Source of the DNA: Perilla frutescens
Taxonomy: Eukaryota; Streptophyta; Magnoliopsida; Lamiales; Lamiaceae
NCBI GenBank assembly: GCA_026008535.1
Contig: BRKX01000002.1
Coordinates: 62,121,170-62,185,169 of the forward strand
DNA: 64,000 nt
Direction of reading: 5' to 3'
Below, piece after piece: positions 48,601 to 59,000 of the stretch. Positions within the stretch are counted from its first letter, which is position 1, and every line of letters starts with the position of its first letter. The notes under the pieces are model-generated. The model saw nothing but the letters and a program-made list of their open reading frames with translations. It was not told the DNA's origin and did no database searches. Made by a program: the position numbers and the translations under genes.

Positions 48601-49687
48601 ACCGACCCAGCCATCTTATTACAGCGAGTGGTACATTTTGATGTTTCTTGATATATTTAGAATCTTCGATCTATATTTGTTAATTCATCTTAATGATATT
48701 ATTAATAATTCCATGCAGTCACGTGTGGTTACGTTGGTGCCATCTCCCGAGGAGACGGTAACTTCATATTACATGAGCCTGCAGTTGGAGCCTGGAGCTC
48801 AGAGCGTGAGATATGTTCCCGCTCGATCCGGTAACAAGAAGAAGATGTTTGCAAATGTGGCATCTTGTTGTTCCACATCGGCAGAGGCGGTTGTCCCCCC
48901 GTCAGCCCGAGGCACCAAAGCTGCTCGGACACCACAGACGGGCCGTCAGGCGACCAGTCGACCCTCGACTAGCCGGGCATTGAGGGACGAGCCAGATCCA
49001 GAGAGCCCTCCTCGAGCTGAGCCTGGAGCCCGGCCCCTCACTAAGGACGCACCAGTGCACACGGCTGATTCGATCGATCCAGAGAGCCCTCCTCGAGCTT
49101 GGGGAATGAAGCATTCGAGGAGGGATCGCACGCCGAGCAGTGGGGAGCCCTCAGAGGGTTTCATTCAGAGGATTGTGGATCGAGTGATGCCCCGTGTCCA
49201 GGAGCTTATTGACACGACTATTGCGCCCCGTGTCCAGGAGTATGTGGATCGGGTGATTGATCGTGCATTAGCTGGTCTGGGTAGCCGCTCTCGGAGGTCA
49301 CACATGCCTCAGGATAGAGATCGCCACAGCCCGGAGCCGAGCGACTGTAGTCCTGGTGATCAGGCTCCACAGCCCACTGTGGAGCCGGAGAGTACTAGCA
49401 CTTCGGCTCCACGCCATGGTGGTTTTAGCGCGACCTATCAGCTCATAAATGACATCGATGATAGCACACTCCAGGTCACCTACCCACGATTTAGATCCTT
49501 AGGTCCGGATGCCGTTGTTCAGCTCCATCTCAACGGCGATCGCTTGCGGCAGGGATGGTTTGATCATCTCGAGGATCCGATGACTGAGTTGAAGGATGTT
49601 CACATGAGCTACTTTCTGAGCGCGACCGCTCGACGAGTTAAAAGGGACAACCATTGTCGGACGGCGGTGGCTACTACTGGTCTATAA
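45641..49687 (+). pseudogene. DUF1985-domain gene of MULE type, decayed
   Basis: Apparent exons: 45641-45685 (MDGVQGQLPAGSSSQ, donor GTAATT), 47705-48416, 48496-48630 and 48719-49687. Exon 2 encodes the DUF1985 domain (RLFRSGCFGYFLDY, then LEAWFHIHRSQLRFGASEYA, then KVANILFVYRM). A frameshift lies near 47890, with stops at 48294 (FP*GAYSYQ), about 48391 (YHF*GPIWALQ) and in exon 3 (V*ACEVIPELA). Two of these look like TGG to TAG changes. Exon 4 is a long Ser/Pro/Arg-rich, probably disordered region with no Ulp1 protease domain. DUF1985 proteins are usually carried by MULEs, often with a Ulp1-like peptidase. It is GC-rich compared with its flanks. Confidence 0.75.
46020..47620. repeat. AATCGATT tandem array with 374-bp higher-order unit
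   Basis: The palindromic core TAATCGATTA recurs dozens of times, at about 25-60 bp spacing, separated by A-runs and ttaaaacaaac/ttaattaaaac linkers. A longer unit starting actaatcgattagtagaact at 46861 recurs at 47235, 374 bp apart, with the same order of variants. The array lies in the first intron of the DUF1985 gene. Confidence 0.85.
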
Positions 49688-49743
49688 TGCGGCGTCTAAC
49701 CATCTGGACAATTTTTAAACAATGCTACATGAGATCACCCTTT

Positions 49744-49820
49744 AACCCTAAACCCTCTTAAACCCTAAACCCTATAAAACACTAAACCCTAAACGTAAAC
49801 CCTAAAACCCTATAAACCCC
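49744..49820. repeat. Degenerate telomere-like CCCTAAA tract
   Basis: Several ccctaaa units, some perfect and some with 1-2 base changes, in about 77 bp inside the MULE just downstream of the gene. It is the plant telomere repeat type but too short and degenerate to be a telomere. Confidence 0.7.
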
Positions 49821-49829
49821 AAGCCTCTA

Positions 49830-50400
49830 TTAATCGATTAGTTTTTTTTCAAATTATTAATCGATTAGTTTGTTTTTAATTAAAGTACTAATCGATTAGT
49901 TTTTATTAAAAAAATTAATCGGTTTGTTTGTTTTAATTAAAGGACTACTCGATTAGTTTTTTTTAAACTATTAATCGATTAGTTTGTTTTTTTAGTAAAC
50001 TACTAATCGATTATTTTTTTTAATCGATTAGTTTGTTTTTAATTAAAGGACTACTCGGTTAGTTTTTTTTAAACTATTATTCGATTAGTTTGTTTTTTAA
50101 AAAAAAACTACTAATCGATTCGTTTTAATTAAACTACCCTTCGATTAGTTTTTTTTTTTTAATTATTAATCCATAAGTTTGTTTTAAATTAAAGTAGTAA
50201 TCGATTAGTTTTTATTAAAATTATTAATCGATTCGTTTGTTTTTAATTAAAGGACTACTCGATTAGTTTTTTTTAAACTATTAATCCATTAGTTTGTTTT
50301 TTTATTAAACTACTAATTGATTATTTTTTTTAATCGATTTGTTTGTTTTTAATTAAAGGACTACTCGGTTAGTTTTTTTTAAACTATTTTCAAAGTAAAT
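49830..50400. repeat. Second AATCGATT array, opposite orientation
   Basis: Units read ttaatcgattagtttgtttt..aattaaag.actac and are the reverse complement of the 46020-47620 units. With the first array they form an extended inverted arrangement on either side of the gene. Confidence 0.8.
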
Positions 50401-51400
50401 CTAACAACACATGCAATACATAATCAAAATAATAAACATAAATATTTGCAAAATAAGTTCAAAAAGATGGAGTACAAAACGTACCTTTGAAAATTGGTGA
50501 AAATTTCCGAACACTATTTTTTTCTCCAGAACATTTTTTCCTTTCGCACCTTGCTCGAAAAAAATTCTCCAACTTTTCCTACTCTTCGTCGATTTGTAGT
50601 AGTGTGAATAAAAACTTGTGTGATTTTTGTGAATGAGATTTGTATTGTACTGTGAATGAGCTCCGGATTCTACATCTATTTATTCAGAAAATTCACCTAC
50701 CTCGTTATAAAACATTAGAATGTATTTAATTCGGTACAACATCCTCTTCTTTTCATTAATTCGGTCCTACCTTCCCCTTCTTTTCATTTAATGAAGCCAA
50801 CAACCTTTTCTTTTTATTTATTGAAACTAGTACCTACCTTAGACAAGAAATAAATGCATTCACTAAAAAAAATGATTAATTGTAGGGAAGATTGTCTCGA
50901 TAAAATTGCATGATCACGGTTAATAATATTAATCAATAATGGTTAGATATTAATCGTTCATAGATAATCGAGTAAGCAAATGTTAAAAAAGAAATCGAGG
51001 AGTTTTTTTAAATCTATGCATATTAAATATTAATCGATGAAGCATATGAGTTTTTTCTTAATCTATGCATATTTTTAATTAATCGATGAAGCATATTAAT
51101 ACATATTCTATCGATGAAGCATCGATAGAATATGTATTAATCATGTATTAATCATGCTTCATCGATAGCATCATCGATTAATTAAAAATATGCATATATT
51201 AAGAGCATCGATTTAAGAAAAATCTCATAAATCACCATAATCGAGGCTACCAATTAATCGATGCTACCAAATATAAAAATCGAGGCTGTTAGGGTTTCAT
51301 TTTTACAATTAGGATTTGGGCTGTTAGGTGCATTTAATGCCTGCCAAAAGTACAATGTGTCAATCATTGGGTGTGGGGACCAAGTGTAAGATAGTACAAA
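50401..51400. other. Right interior of the MULE
   Basis: AT-rich; 'atcgatgaagcat' and 'atcgaggct' phrases echo the left side at about 46000-46170. No gene recognised. Sequence near 50480-50600 (acgtacctttgaaaa, then pyrimidine-rich) could be the start of a minus-strand transcript. Confidence 0.4.
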
Positions 51401-51551
51401 TTGCCTAACAAACTACCTATATTTAAAAGTTGTTGTTTTTTCCCAATTATTATTTACTTTTGTCTACTTTTATCCATTTAGACTTAAATCTATTATGACA
51501 GATAGATATATATTAGCCACATAGGTAGCATATAAATTACCGTGTAGTATA

Positions 51552-52145
51552 TATAGGTGGTTTCGGTGTAAACCACCCTTGTGTGTAAATGTAAATCAAT
51601 TTTCCATCACACATTCTTCAAAATTTATTAGTTCATATTTGATCAAAGAGGCAGCAACATTACTATAAATAAAATGAACTTTACAAAATACGGTGAAAAT
51701 TTGATAATTTTTATGTCAAGGTTAAATTAAAAAAAAAAGGCGGACTTCCACGTGCGAACAGAGACACAATTATATGCTGACGAACACATAATTGAATGCT
51801 AACGAAACAGTATCACTTCATTAATAATGCCTAACTTTAAACACAAAACTAATTTTTGTTATGAAATAATTAAATTGGGAGTTTTATATGATTAGCTAGA
51901 AATCTAGGTGAGCCTACTTTGTAACAAAAAAAAAAAGAATATGGCAAAAAATTGCATGCACTAGGTGTATATAAACTTATATCAGATGGTCAACGCATTT
52001 GATCGGGTCAAACGTCGGTCAACGCGCGTTGACCCGATCAACCCGCAAAAAAGAAAAATGGTAAACAATTATAACTAACTCTTTTTTATCCTATTGACCC
52101 AAATAATATTTTAAATTAAAAGTATTTTTATGCTATTTCATTTAA
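51552..52145. other. AT-rich intergenic DNA
   Basis: No gene or element assigned. It contains 'gatcgggtcaacg...cgttgacccgatc', a short inverted repeat near 52000-52040. Confidence 0.4.
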
Positions 52146-53073
52146 GGGGGTGTATTGGATCCAGATTTTGTTAGATTTTTTGGACTTTAAAAAGTCCATG
52201 GATTTAGAAAATCCATTAACTCCACATGGAATCTCTATGGATTTGTGACGATTTCACTGGATTTGAAATCATTCTTCCCAGCGATCGCTGAAACACAACC
52301 AGCGATCGGAACATACCCCAGCGACCGCTTGTGTCCATCCGCGGCAGTAACTAAAACCCAGCGACTGTTGGAAGTAAGCGACCGCTGGCTAGTAGATGAT
52401 CATCCAAAAGATTCACTTCATCAACATAGAGAATCCCTCTATTAGCCTTTGCTAAGAGACCAGACTCGAAAGCCTTCACACCTTCTGTGAGCGTCTTCTC
52501 AATGTCAATTGTACCACAAACTCGATCCTCTGTAGCACCTAAAGGCAAATCAACCATGTTGATTTTCGATACAACAGAGAGTTCTAGAAGGCAAGATTGC
52601 AACTGGCGGAGCAGTTCCGAGAAGGACCGCCATATTTTCGCAGATTGTGATGGCGTTAGAGGTTTAGGGTTTACTAAAACTCAGCGGCCGCTAGACCTCA
52701 GCCGGAGCTGAGATGCTGAAAAATTATTCCCAACGACTACTGGAGTACACCGCGCGTTGGGGTGTTCGATGTTAAATGCCTTAGCGGCCGCTGGATCACA
52801 CCCAGCGCTGAGGTTTATGAATCCATTAAAATCTGATGGGCAAAGGTCGGATTTTATCCTTTGTATTTTTAGGTGATTTTGGGGTGAAATCCAATAGAAT
52901 CACTAACATTTTAAAATCTATCGAGTTTTGGATACATCTGGATTTTTTAAGACATTTTAAAATCTGTGTTGAATACCTCTGGATTTTTTAAGACTTTTAA
53001 AAGTCTGGATTGAATACACCTGAATTTTAAAAGTCCAAAAAAATCCTACAGACCCTCTATCCAATACACCCCC
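52146..53073. mobile_element. Pack-type TIR element carrying CHLI fragment
   Basis: Termini are exact inverted copies for 15 bp (GGGGGTGTATTGGAT) and then imperfect (ttttttggactttaaaa...). The element is 928 bp. Subterminal repeats (ggattttttaagactttt, aaaagtcc) recur. The interior is GC-rich with repeated cagcgaccgct/gcggccgct motifs, including the palindrome cagcgatcgctg near 52279. The superfamily is uncertain (PIF/Harbinger-like or hAT) and I found no clear TSD. Confidence 0.7.
52393..52578 (-). pseudogene. Captured fragment of magnesium chelatase subunit I (CHLI)
   Basis: Sixty-two codons on the minus strand, open and strongly conserved: KINMVDLPLGATEDRVCGTI, then EGVKAF.SGLLAKANRGI, then LYVDEVNLLDDHL. 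This covers the segment leading to the Walker B motif (ILYVDEVN) of CHLI, the AAA+ ATPase of chlorophyll synthesis. Walker A, sensor and C-terminal parts are absent, and the flanking residues are unrelated. Family changes visible are ALTEG to TLTEG and AFEPG to AFESG. It lies wholly within the 52146-53073 element, so it is a transduplicated gene fragment. Confidence 0.9.
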
Positions 53074-53479
53074 AAGATTAGTGAAGCATATGTTCATCTG
53101 AAAAAATACGAACGAATATGTTTCGTTAACATTAAAATTAATATTAATTTGTTAGCATGAGAAAATATAGCATAATCATCTATCACCGTTAGCATATATT
53201 TAAGTATACGTTAGCATTTTAAGTTATGTTAGCATGACATAAAACACAGTTAGTGTGCTTATAGGGATCAAAGGCTTCTCGTCTATGAATTTATGCTAAT
53301 TTATGTTAGAGGGGTAATTTGAAGATCACCTACATGGTAAAGCTTGGTTGGTTTTTCTAGTATTCTTTGTAGATTTTGATTCTCAATTAATTTTCAGGTA
53401 TTCCCTATTGCAAAATGTTGAGCTATCTTGTATGAATATAATGTTTATGTTGCGTATGATATATTATATTTTGCTTATC
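53074..53479. other. AT-rich intergenic DNA
   Basis: Contains several 'gttagcat' phrases (53150-53240), possibly the edge of another repeat. No gene. Confidence 0.4.
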
Positions 53480-54680
53480 TTGCTTGTATATAAACATATA
53501 TTATGTTTTGATTGATGTCAAAATCAATGTTTTGCTAATAGCCAGCAGTAAGACACAGGGGAACTTTCAGCGGTAGCTGATAATCAAAAGACAAGGGATT
53601 TAAAGGAGTTGATTCAGAAGACCTAATCATCAGATGAGGTCAGAGAAGAGAATCAACAGACCAACAACGGAGCTAATCCAGACCATCAAAGGAGGACTGA
53701 GAAGGAGAGCCAACAGACTAATAGAGTTGTTCCAAAAGAAAACTTGATCCAGTGGAAGAGATCAGAGAAAATGAATTAGAGCAAACGGGGAAATTTTCTA
53801 GCCTTGGACTAAAATGGTTAAAAGTCAAAGCGAGGTTAAGAGAAAAATCAAAGGACAATATAATTTCCATTTTGGAAAGAAATCCCCAATATCTAGAAGT
53901 TAAAGCTAGAAAACAAAGGTGAGAAGAGCAATGAATAAGAAGACAACTGCAAAGTATGAGAGAAAAAAAGACAAATGGCAAGCTCTTGAAGTATGAGAAT
54001 TCAAATTATCCCTTTCAACGAATAACTTATATTCTCATTCTATAAAAGGAATACTTCACACTCATTCGTAAAGTAATGAACTAATGAAAACCACAAACGA
54101 GCTCTCAAGTCTTCAAGGATTCCAGATTTCTTAATATGAGAAGTCTTTCATTTTTGCAAAGAGTTTTAGTTAACACCCTTGTATAATCTCATGAGATTTA
54201 AAACTTCACCTTAACTTCAATAACACCTTATCCTATCATAGAGAAATTGTGAGTTAAGAGGTTGTTAAGAGTGGCAGATCTCTGTCAATAGCAGTCAAAT
54301 CTAATAATTGGCAGTGACTGATTTGTCGTGAGTTGGGGTTTGTAACTTGTTGAACCACGAAAGCATAGTGTGGACAGCTAATTAGATTTATTGTATATTT
54401 CGAATTGTAAATTGTAGAACTCCGAAAATATAATTAATTCCCTTGCATCCCTCGAAATAGAGAGGACGTAGTATCCGTATGCTTTATTTATCTGTATGCT
54501 TATTGTGTGTTTGATCTATATCCTTTTGTATCAGTTAGTTACTCAGGTGTTTGTTTATTTGCTCTGATATTTCCAGTTGGCTCTTATTCCACAAAAATTT
54601 AGCTAAGTGTGTTTTCTGTGCACGAATGTTTATTCACCCACCTCTAAACATTTCTATATTGTCTGGGACCATCAACTACC
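53480..54680 (+). mobile_element. LTR-retrotransposon relic (Copia/SIRE-like LTR)
   Basis: Opens with 'tatgttttgattgatgtcaaaatcaatg', the phrase type shared with 21495 and 23789, and ends with 'ttcacccacctctaaacatt', the usual end of plant Copia LTRs. It is about 1.2 kb, has no open frames of note, and no partner LTR is visible, so a solo LTR is likely. Confidence 0.45.
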
Positions 54681-55700
54681 ACCACTGTTCTTTTAGGTAG
54701 TTACATTTTTTTTTTGCTCTAAAGATATTGAATATTTGAAAGCAAAAGCGCATAATCATTTTCAAGACTCAATGGAATTTGCACACCTAGAAACGAGACA
54801 TGAGATGAAAATTAAGGATATATACTAAATGAATACAACACTTCTAGAATAAATACCCGCATTTTTACAAGGAGTGAGATGTATATATAGTGTAGGGAGA
54901 AACTCAAGATTAAAAAATTGTGTATGATAAAAATTTGATTTTATCTGAAAGGCCACATTTTTACTAATTTTGTGTATGATAAAAAAATTATGCTAATCCA
55001 GAGCAGCCCAAAGTCCAATTGGGCTTGGGCTAGCCCACTTTTGCCCTTTTTTTTCAGTCTTTAATTTTTAACCTAATCAAGTTCAAATATCGTGTGGGCT
55101 GGGCTAACCCATTGGGTTGGACCAATTTTACCGCTCTTGATATAGTGTAGGGAGAACTCAAGATTAAAAATAAAACCAAAAATAAATTAATTCGAAGATT
55201 AATTATCTCACTTATTTTCTCAAAAGTTGAATGGTGAGAACGCCTTGTTCTTCAAGAACACTATATGCCATCTCATTCATGAAATTGTCTTAGTATTAGA
55301 AAACACATCTGCATATATACTATGAGAGTTGGTCAATTGCTTCAAGATCCCATCTGGAAACTAATTTACATATCATAGATATTAAATACAATTCTTTTTT
55401 GGTCATCTAACTATTACATTTTTGTGTAATATTTATTGGAAATTGTGTTTTAGATTGCGAAATTTTAAATAGTAAGGTTACACAATGATTTTATTTTATT
55501 TTCTATAAATTTCAGGTAATAGGGACTTATATATACATTTACAACGATGTCGAGTTTAACTGTTTAAAGTAATAGGAGCTTATAATTTTTTTGTTTTTGT
55601 GTGTGTGTGTTTTTTAAGGAAATTAAACCGAAATAATTTCCATTTAATTCCTTGCGATTTGCGAAGGATAATCGTGAGGGCAAATTGGCACGCCCCAAAG
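54681..55700. other. Upstream intergenic region of SNX2
   Basis: AT-rich. The phrase 'gtgtagggagaa.ctcaagattaaaaa' occurs twice (about 54889 and 55146) around a segment with gggctgggctaaccca palindromic phrases. No gene recognised. Confidence 0.4.
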
Positions 55701-55713
55701 CAGTAGTCGAAAA

Positions 55714-55730
55714 CACGTGTTAATCACGTG
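55714..55730 (+). promoter_or_regulatory. Pair of G-boxes upstream of SNX2
   Basis: CACGTG at 55714-55719 and again at 55725-55730, 11 bp apart centre to centre, about one helical turn, roughly 330 bp before the SNX2 ATG. Candidate bHLH/bZIP binding sites. Confidence 0.5.
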
Positions 55731-56060
55731 CTAACTGCTAACAACGCATCTCATCTCTTTCCTTGTAGCACACCGTAGTCCTCCACCCCTTTGACCTCCG
55801 CATCTCCGCCGTCCCCCAATACCACCGCTTCCCTTCGCCGGCCTTAACCAGCAACCCGAAACCTCTTCCCCTGTTAATTTATTCATCATCTCCCAGCCAC
55901 AAGTCCACAACCAGAAGCAAGAACTAAAAAAATCCCCTCACCAGAAATGTCAACATCATCAATCGAACTCTAACCCCACATCCCCATTCATCTCAAAACT
56001 CGTGATTTCCGTCATTTTTCAATAACAATCGCACACATAAAGAATCCCAGTTGATAAAGT

Positions 56061-59000
56061 ATGATGGGCTATGAGAATCAGGGCTATGAAGAAGCGCGTC
56101 TCTACGCGACCAAAGAGCAAATGTCGTCTATCTTGCTCCACGATGAACCCTCTCCGTCTCCGCCGCCATCCAACGGTTCAAAATCGTTTATTGATGACCC
56201 CCTCTCTTCATCTTCCCAGTTCGTTGAAATCCCGACCTCCGATGATTCTGATCTCATGCACTCTCCCACACCGAAACAGAACCCCAGCCACAGCTCAATT
56301 AATTCGATCCTCGAGCCCCCGTCTTATGCCGAAGCCGTTTTCCAATCCTTCGACCTTGATTCCATTGAGGCCGCCGATATCAGCGGCCAGGATCACTCTC
56401 CATTGGCGTCGTCGCCGTCGTTTTTTTCGACGTTCCTGAAAATATCTGTTTCAGATCCAAAGAGGGAGCCGGATCAATCTGGTTCTCTTGTTCCTGGGGG
56501 CAGTTCCTATTTCTCTTACCTGATCACTACTTTTACGAATATGCCCGAGTATAATGGGACGGAATTTAATGTGAGGAGAAGGTTTAGAGATGTAGTAACG
56601 TTGTCGGATAGGCTAACAGAGAGTTATCGCGGGTTTTTTATTCCTCTGAGGCCTGATAAGAGTGTTGTTGAGAGTCAGGTGATGCAGAAGAATGAATTTC
56701 TCGAGCAAAGGCGTGCAGCCTTGGAGAAGTATTTGAGACGGCTTGCAGGGCACCCGGTGTTGAGAAGTAGTGAGGAATTACGGGTGTTTTTGGAGCCTTC
56801 TGATAGAATGACACTGATGAGGACAACTGATGTCGCTTCAAGGATGTTGGATGGGGCAGTGAGGCTGCCGAAGCAGCTGCTTGGTGGGAGCAGTTTGGAT
56901 GGAGGGGCTGCAGATACGAGTGAGGTGACGCAGCCTGCCAAGGGTGGGAGGGATTTGTTGAGGATATTTAAAGAGTTAAAGCAGTCTGTGGCAAATGACT
57001 GGGGTGGAGCAAAGCCTCCGTTGGTTGAGGATGATAAGGAGTTTTTGGAAAGGAAAGAAAAATTGCAGGATTTTGAACAGCAGCTGATCAATGTTTCTCA
57101 GCAGGTCATTATCTCTCGTTTCTCTTTTATTAGGTATTTGACTTTTATCAGCGTGTGAAATTTTGTTAATTTTTGCAGTTTCCCGTCCTGCATTGCATAT
57201 ATTTATATTTGTAATCTGAAAATTCTGGATTTATGGCCTTGCATTGGCTGAGGATCATTGAAATTTCTAGCTAGTTATTACCAAGAGTATTAAGGTGTAA
57301 ATTTTGAGTTTTGTTTATGGTTGTAAACAAATAGAATACCTTTGGCCAGCAATGATACGCACCAGTTTCTTGAGATGTTATGAACTTTTTGAAGAGTGGG
57401 TTATAAAAACAATTGCTCCAGGATCAGCTCTATAAATGGCTGAGGCCATTGTGTTGAAATTTCCTATGTTTGGAGTTTTGAACCAAAATCTGGTTCATAA
57501 GGTTGAGAACAGTGCAGCTGGCGGTGCTTCCAGCATTTCAGATTTGATGTTACTACTATTCATTTCTCAGTAGTCCATGGGTTATGGGTATTTTACAGCA
57601 TTGGAGATTTTTGGTTTTGACACACCTAGAATTTTATGGGAGCAACATTTTTATCTGTTGATCATCATACTTACCTAGGAATTGTGAGAGATGTTGTGCA
57701 CTTGTGCTATACATTTTTTGATTTTCATTGCCAGTTATCTAGGAGATGTCTAATTGCCATGGCAGAAGTGAATTTGATCTTCACTGAGAGACTCTTGATA
57801 CAAAGTTATTTTGCATAATTTTAGGTATTATTCTATACATGTGTTGCATTTGATTTAATGCACTGCCTGTTATTTGTCTTACTTAACACCTCCTGTCTGA
57901 CAGCAACAGTGTTCTTTGAATATCGTCATATCCTGGAACTTCCAGAATTGTTTAACCCCAAAAGTCAAACTATATACCCCATCCACTATTCCTCCTCAAG
58001 AATGCATTATTATTTAATGTAAAGCCTTATTTTATTTTTGAGAAATTAATGTAAAGCTTGATACTTCATAACAGAACTGAAAATGAATCTAGTATCCAAA
58101 CGACTAACATTGTGATAATAAGTTGGCTTTCTGAATAATTAAGAAATAAATTGCTAGACACGGCTATTTGATGATCTAAAAGAGATTGTTGTTTGGCTTG
58201 TTGTATGATTTCATTATGACTTTGATATAGTTTCATTTCAACTCTGGAAATTTCTTCTGGCTGAATATTTTGTCTACTGAAAGATTTGTTTTTAAACTAT
58301 GAGATAACTATGTAATCTGTGAAGTTTTCAGAGTTTTCTATTTTACCTGTTGTGGGAAATTGTGAGTGCTCCTTATGGCTTCTATTCTGTGTTCAGGCTG
58401 AATCACTTGTCAAAGCTCAACAAGACATTGGGGAGACCATGGGCCAAATGGGGCTAGCTTTTGTCAAATTAACCAAGTTTGAAACAGAGGAAGCTGTTCA
58501 TGATTCCCAAAGAGCACGTGCTGCAGACATGAAAAATGTGGCAACAGCTGCCGTAAAAGCAAGTAGATTATATCGGGAATTGAATGCTCAGACTGTAAAA
58601 CATTTGGTATGGATATTTCTTTGTTATCTTGGAAGATGGAACTTGTAAATGGAACTTTAAGTATTGTTCCTTTCCTTCTGCATTTGCAATTTTAACTGTT
58701 CTGTAACAATAATCATGCTTACATTTGTTATTATAATAATCTGGTCTATTTTCATCTCTTATTGATGTATACTCTATCTGAATCTTTTATTTACTGCAGG
58801 ATAAACTGCATGAATATCTCGGGGTGATGCTTGCTGTCAACAATGCCTTTTCAGACAGATCAAGTGCTTTCTTAACTGTACAAACTCTTTTATCAGATTT
58901 GTCATCATTACATTCAAGAATAGAAAAACTTGAATCTGCCTCATCAAAGATATTTGGTGGGGATAGATCAAGGATTAGGAAAATCGAAGAGCTGCGAGAG

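Larger units (their letters stand above)
44950..51541. mobile_element. Mutator-like element, 6.6 kb, with DUF1985 gene
   Basis: Left end gggaaattctacgag and right end (reversed) ggtaatttatatgctacc start long imperfect TIRs of roughly 200 bp. Shared blocks include atctgtcataatagat and gacaaaagtaaata. A degenerate 10-bp duplication flanks it (gtacagtata, 44940-44949; gtgtagtata, 51542-51551; 8 of 10 matching), the size expected for MULEs. The interior holds a decayed DUF1985 gene and large arrays of an AATCGATT repeat on both sides. No MURA transposase was seen, so it is probably non-autonomous. Confidence 0.75.

Noticed and set aside
49744..49820. True telomere or chromosome end
   Set aside because: Only a short degenerate tract in the middle of a transposon, with genes on both sides.
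52351..52602. Functional CHLI gene
   Set aside because: Only 62 codons around Walker B, no Walker A or C-terminus, and bounded by transposon termini.
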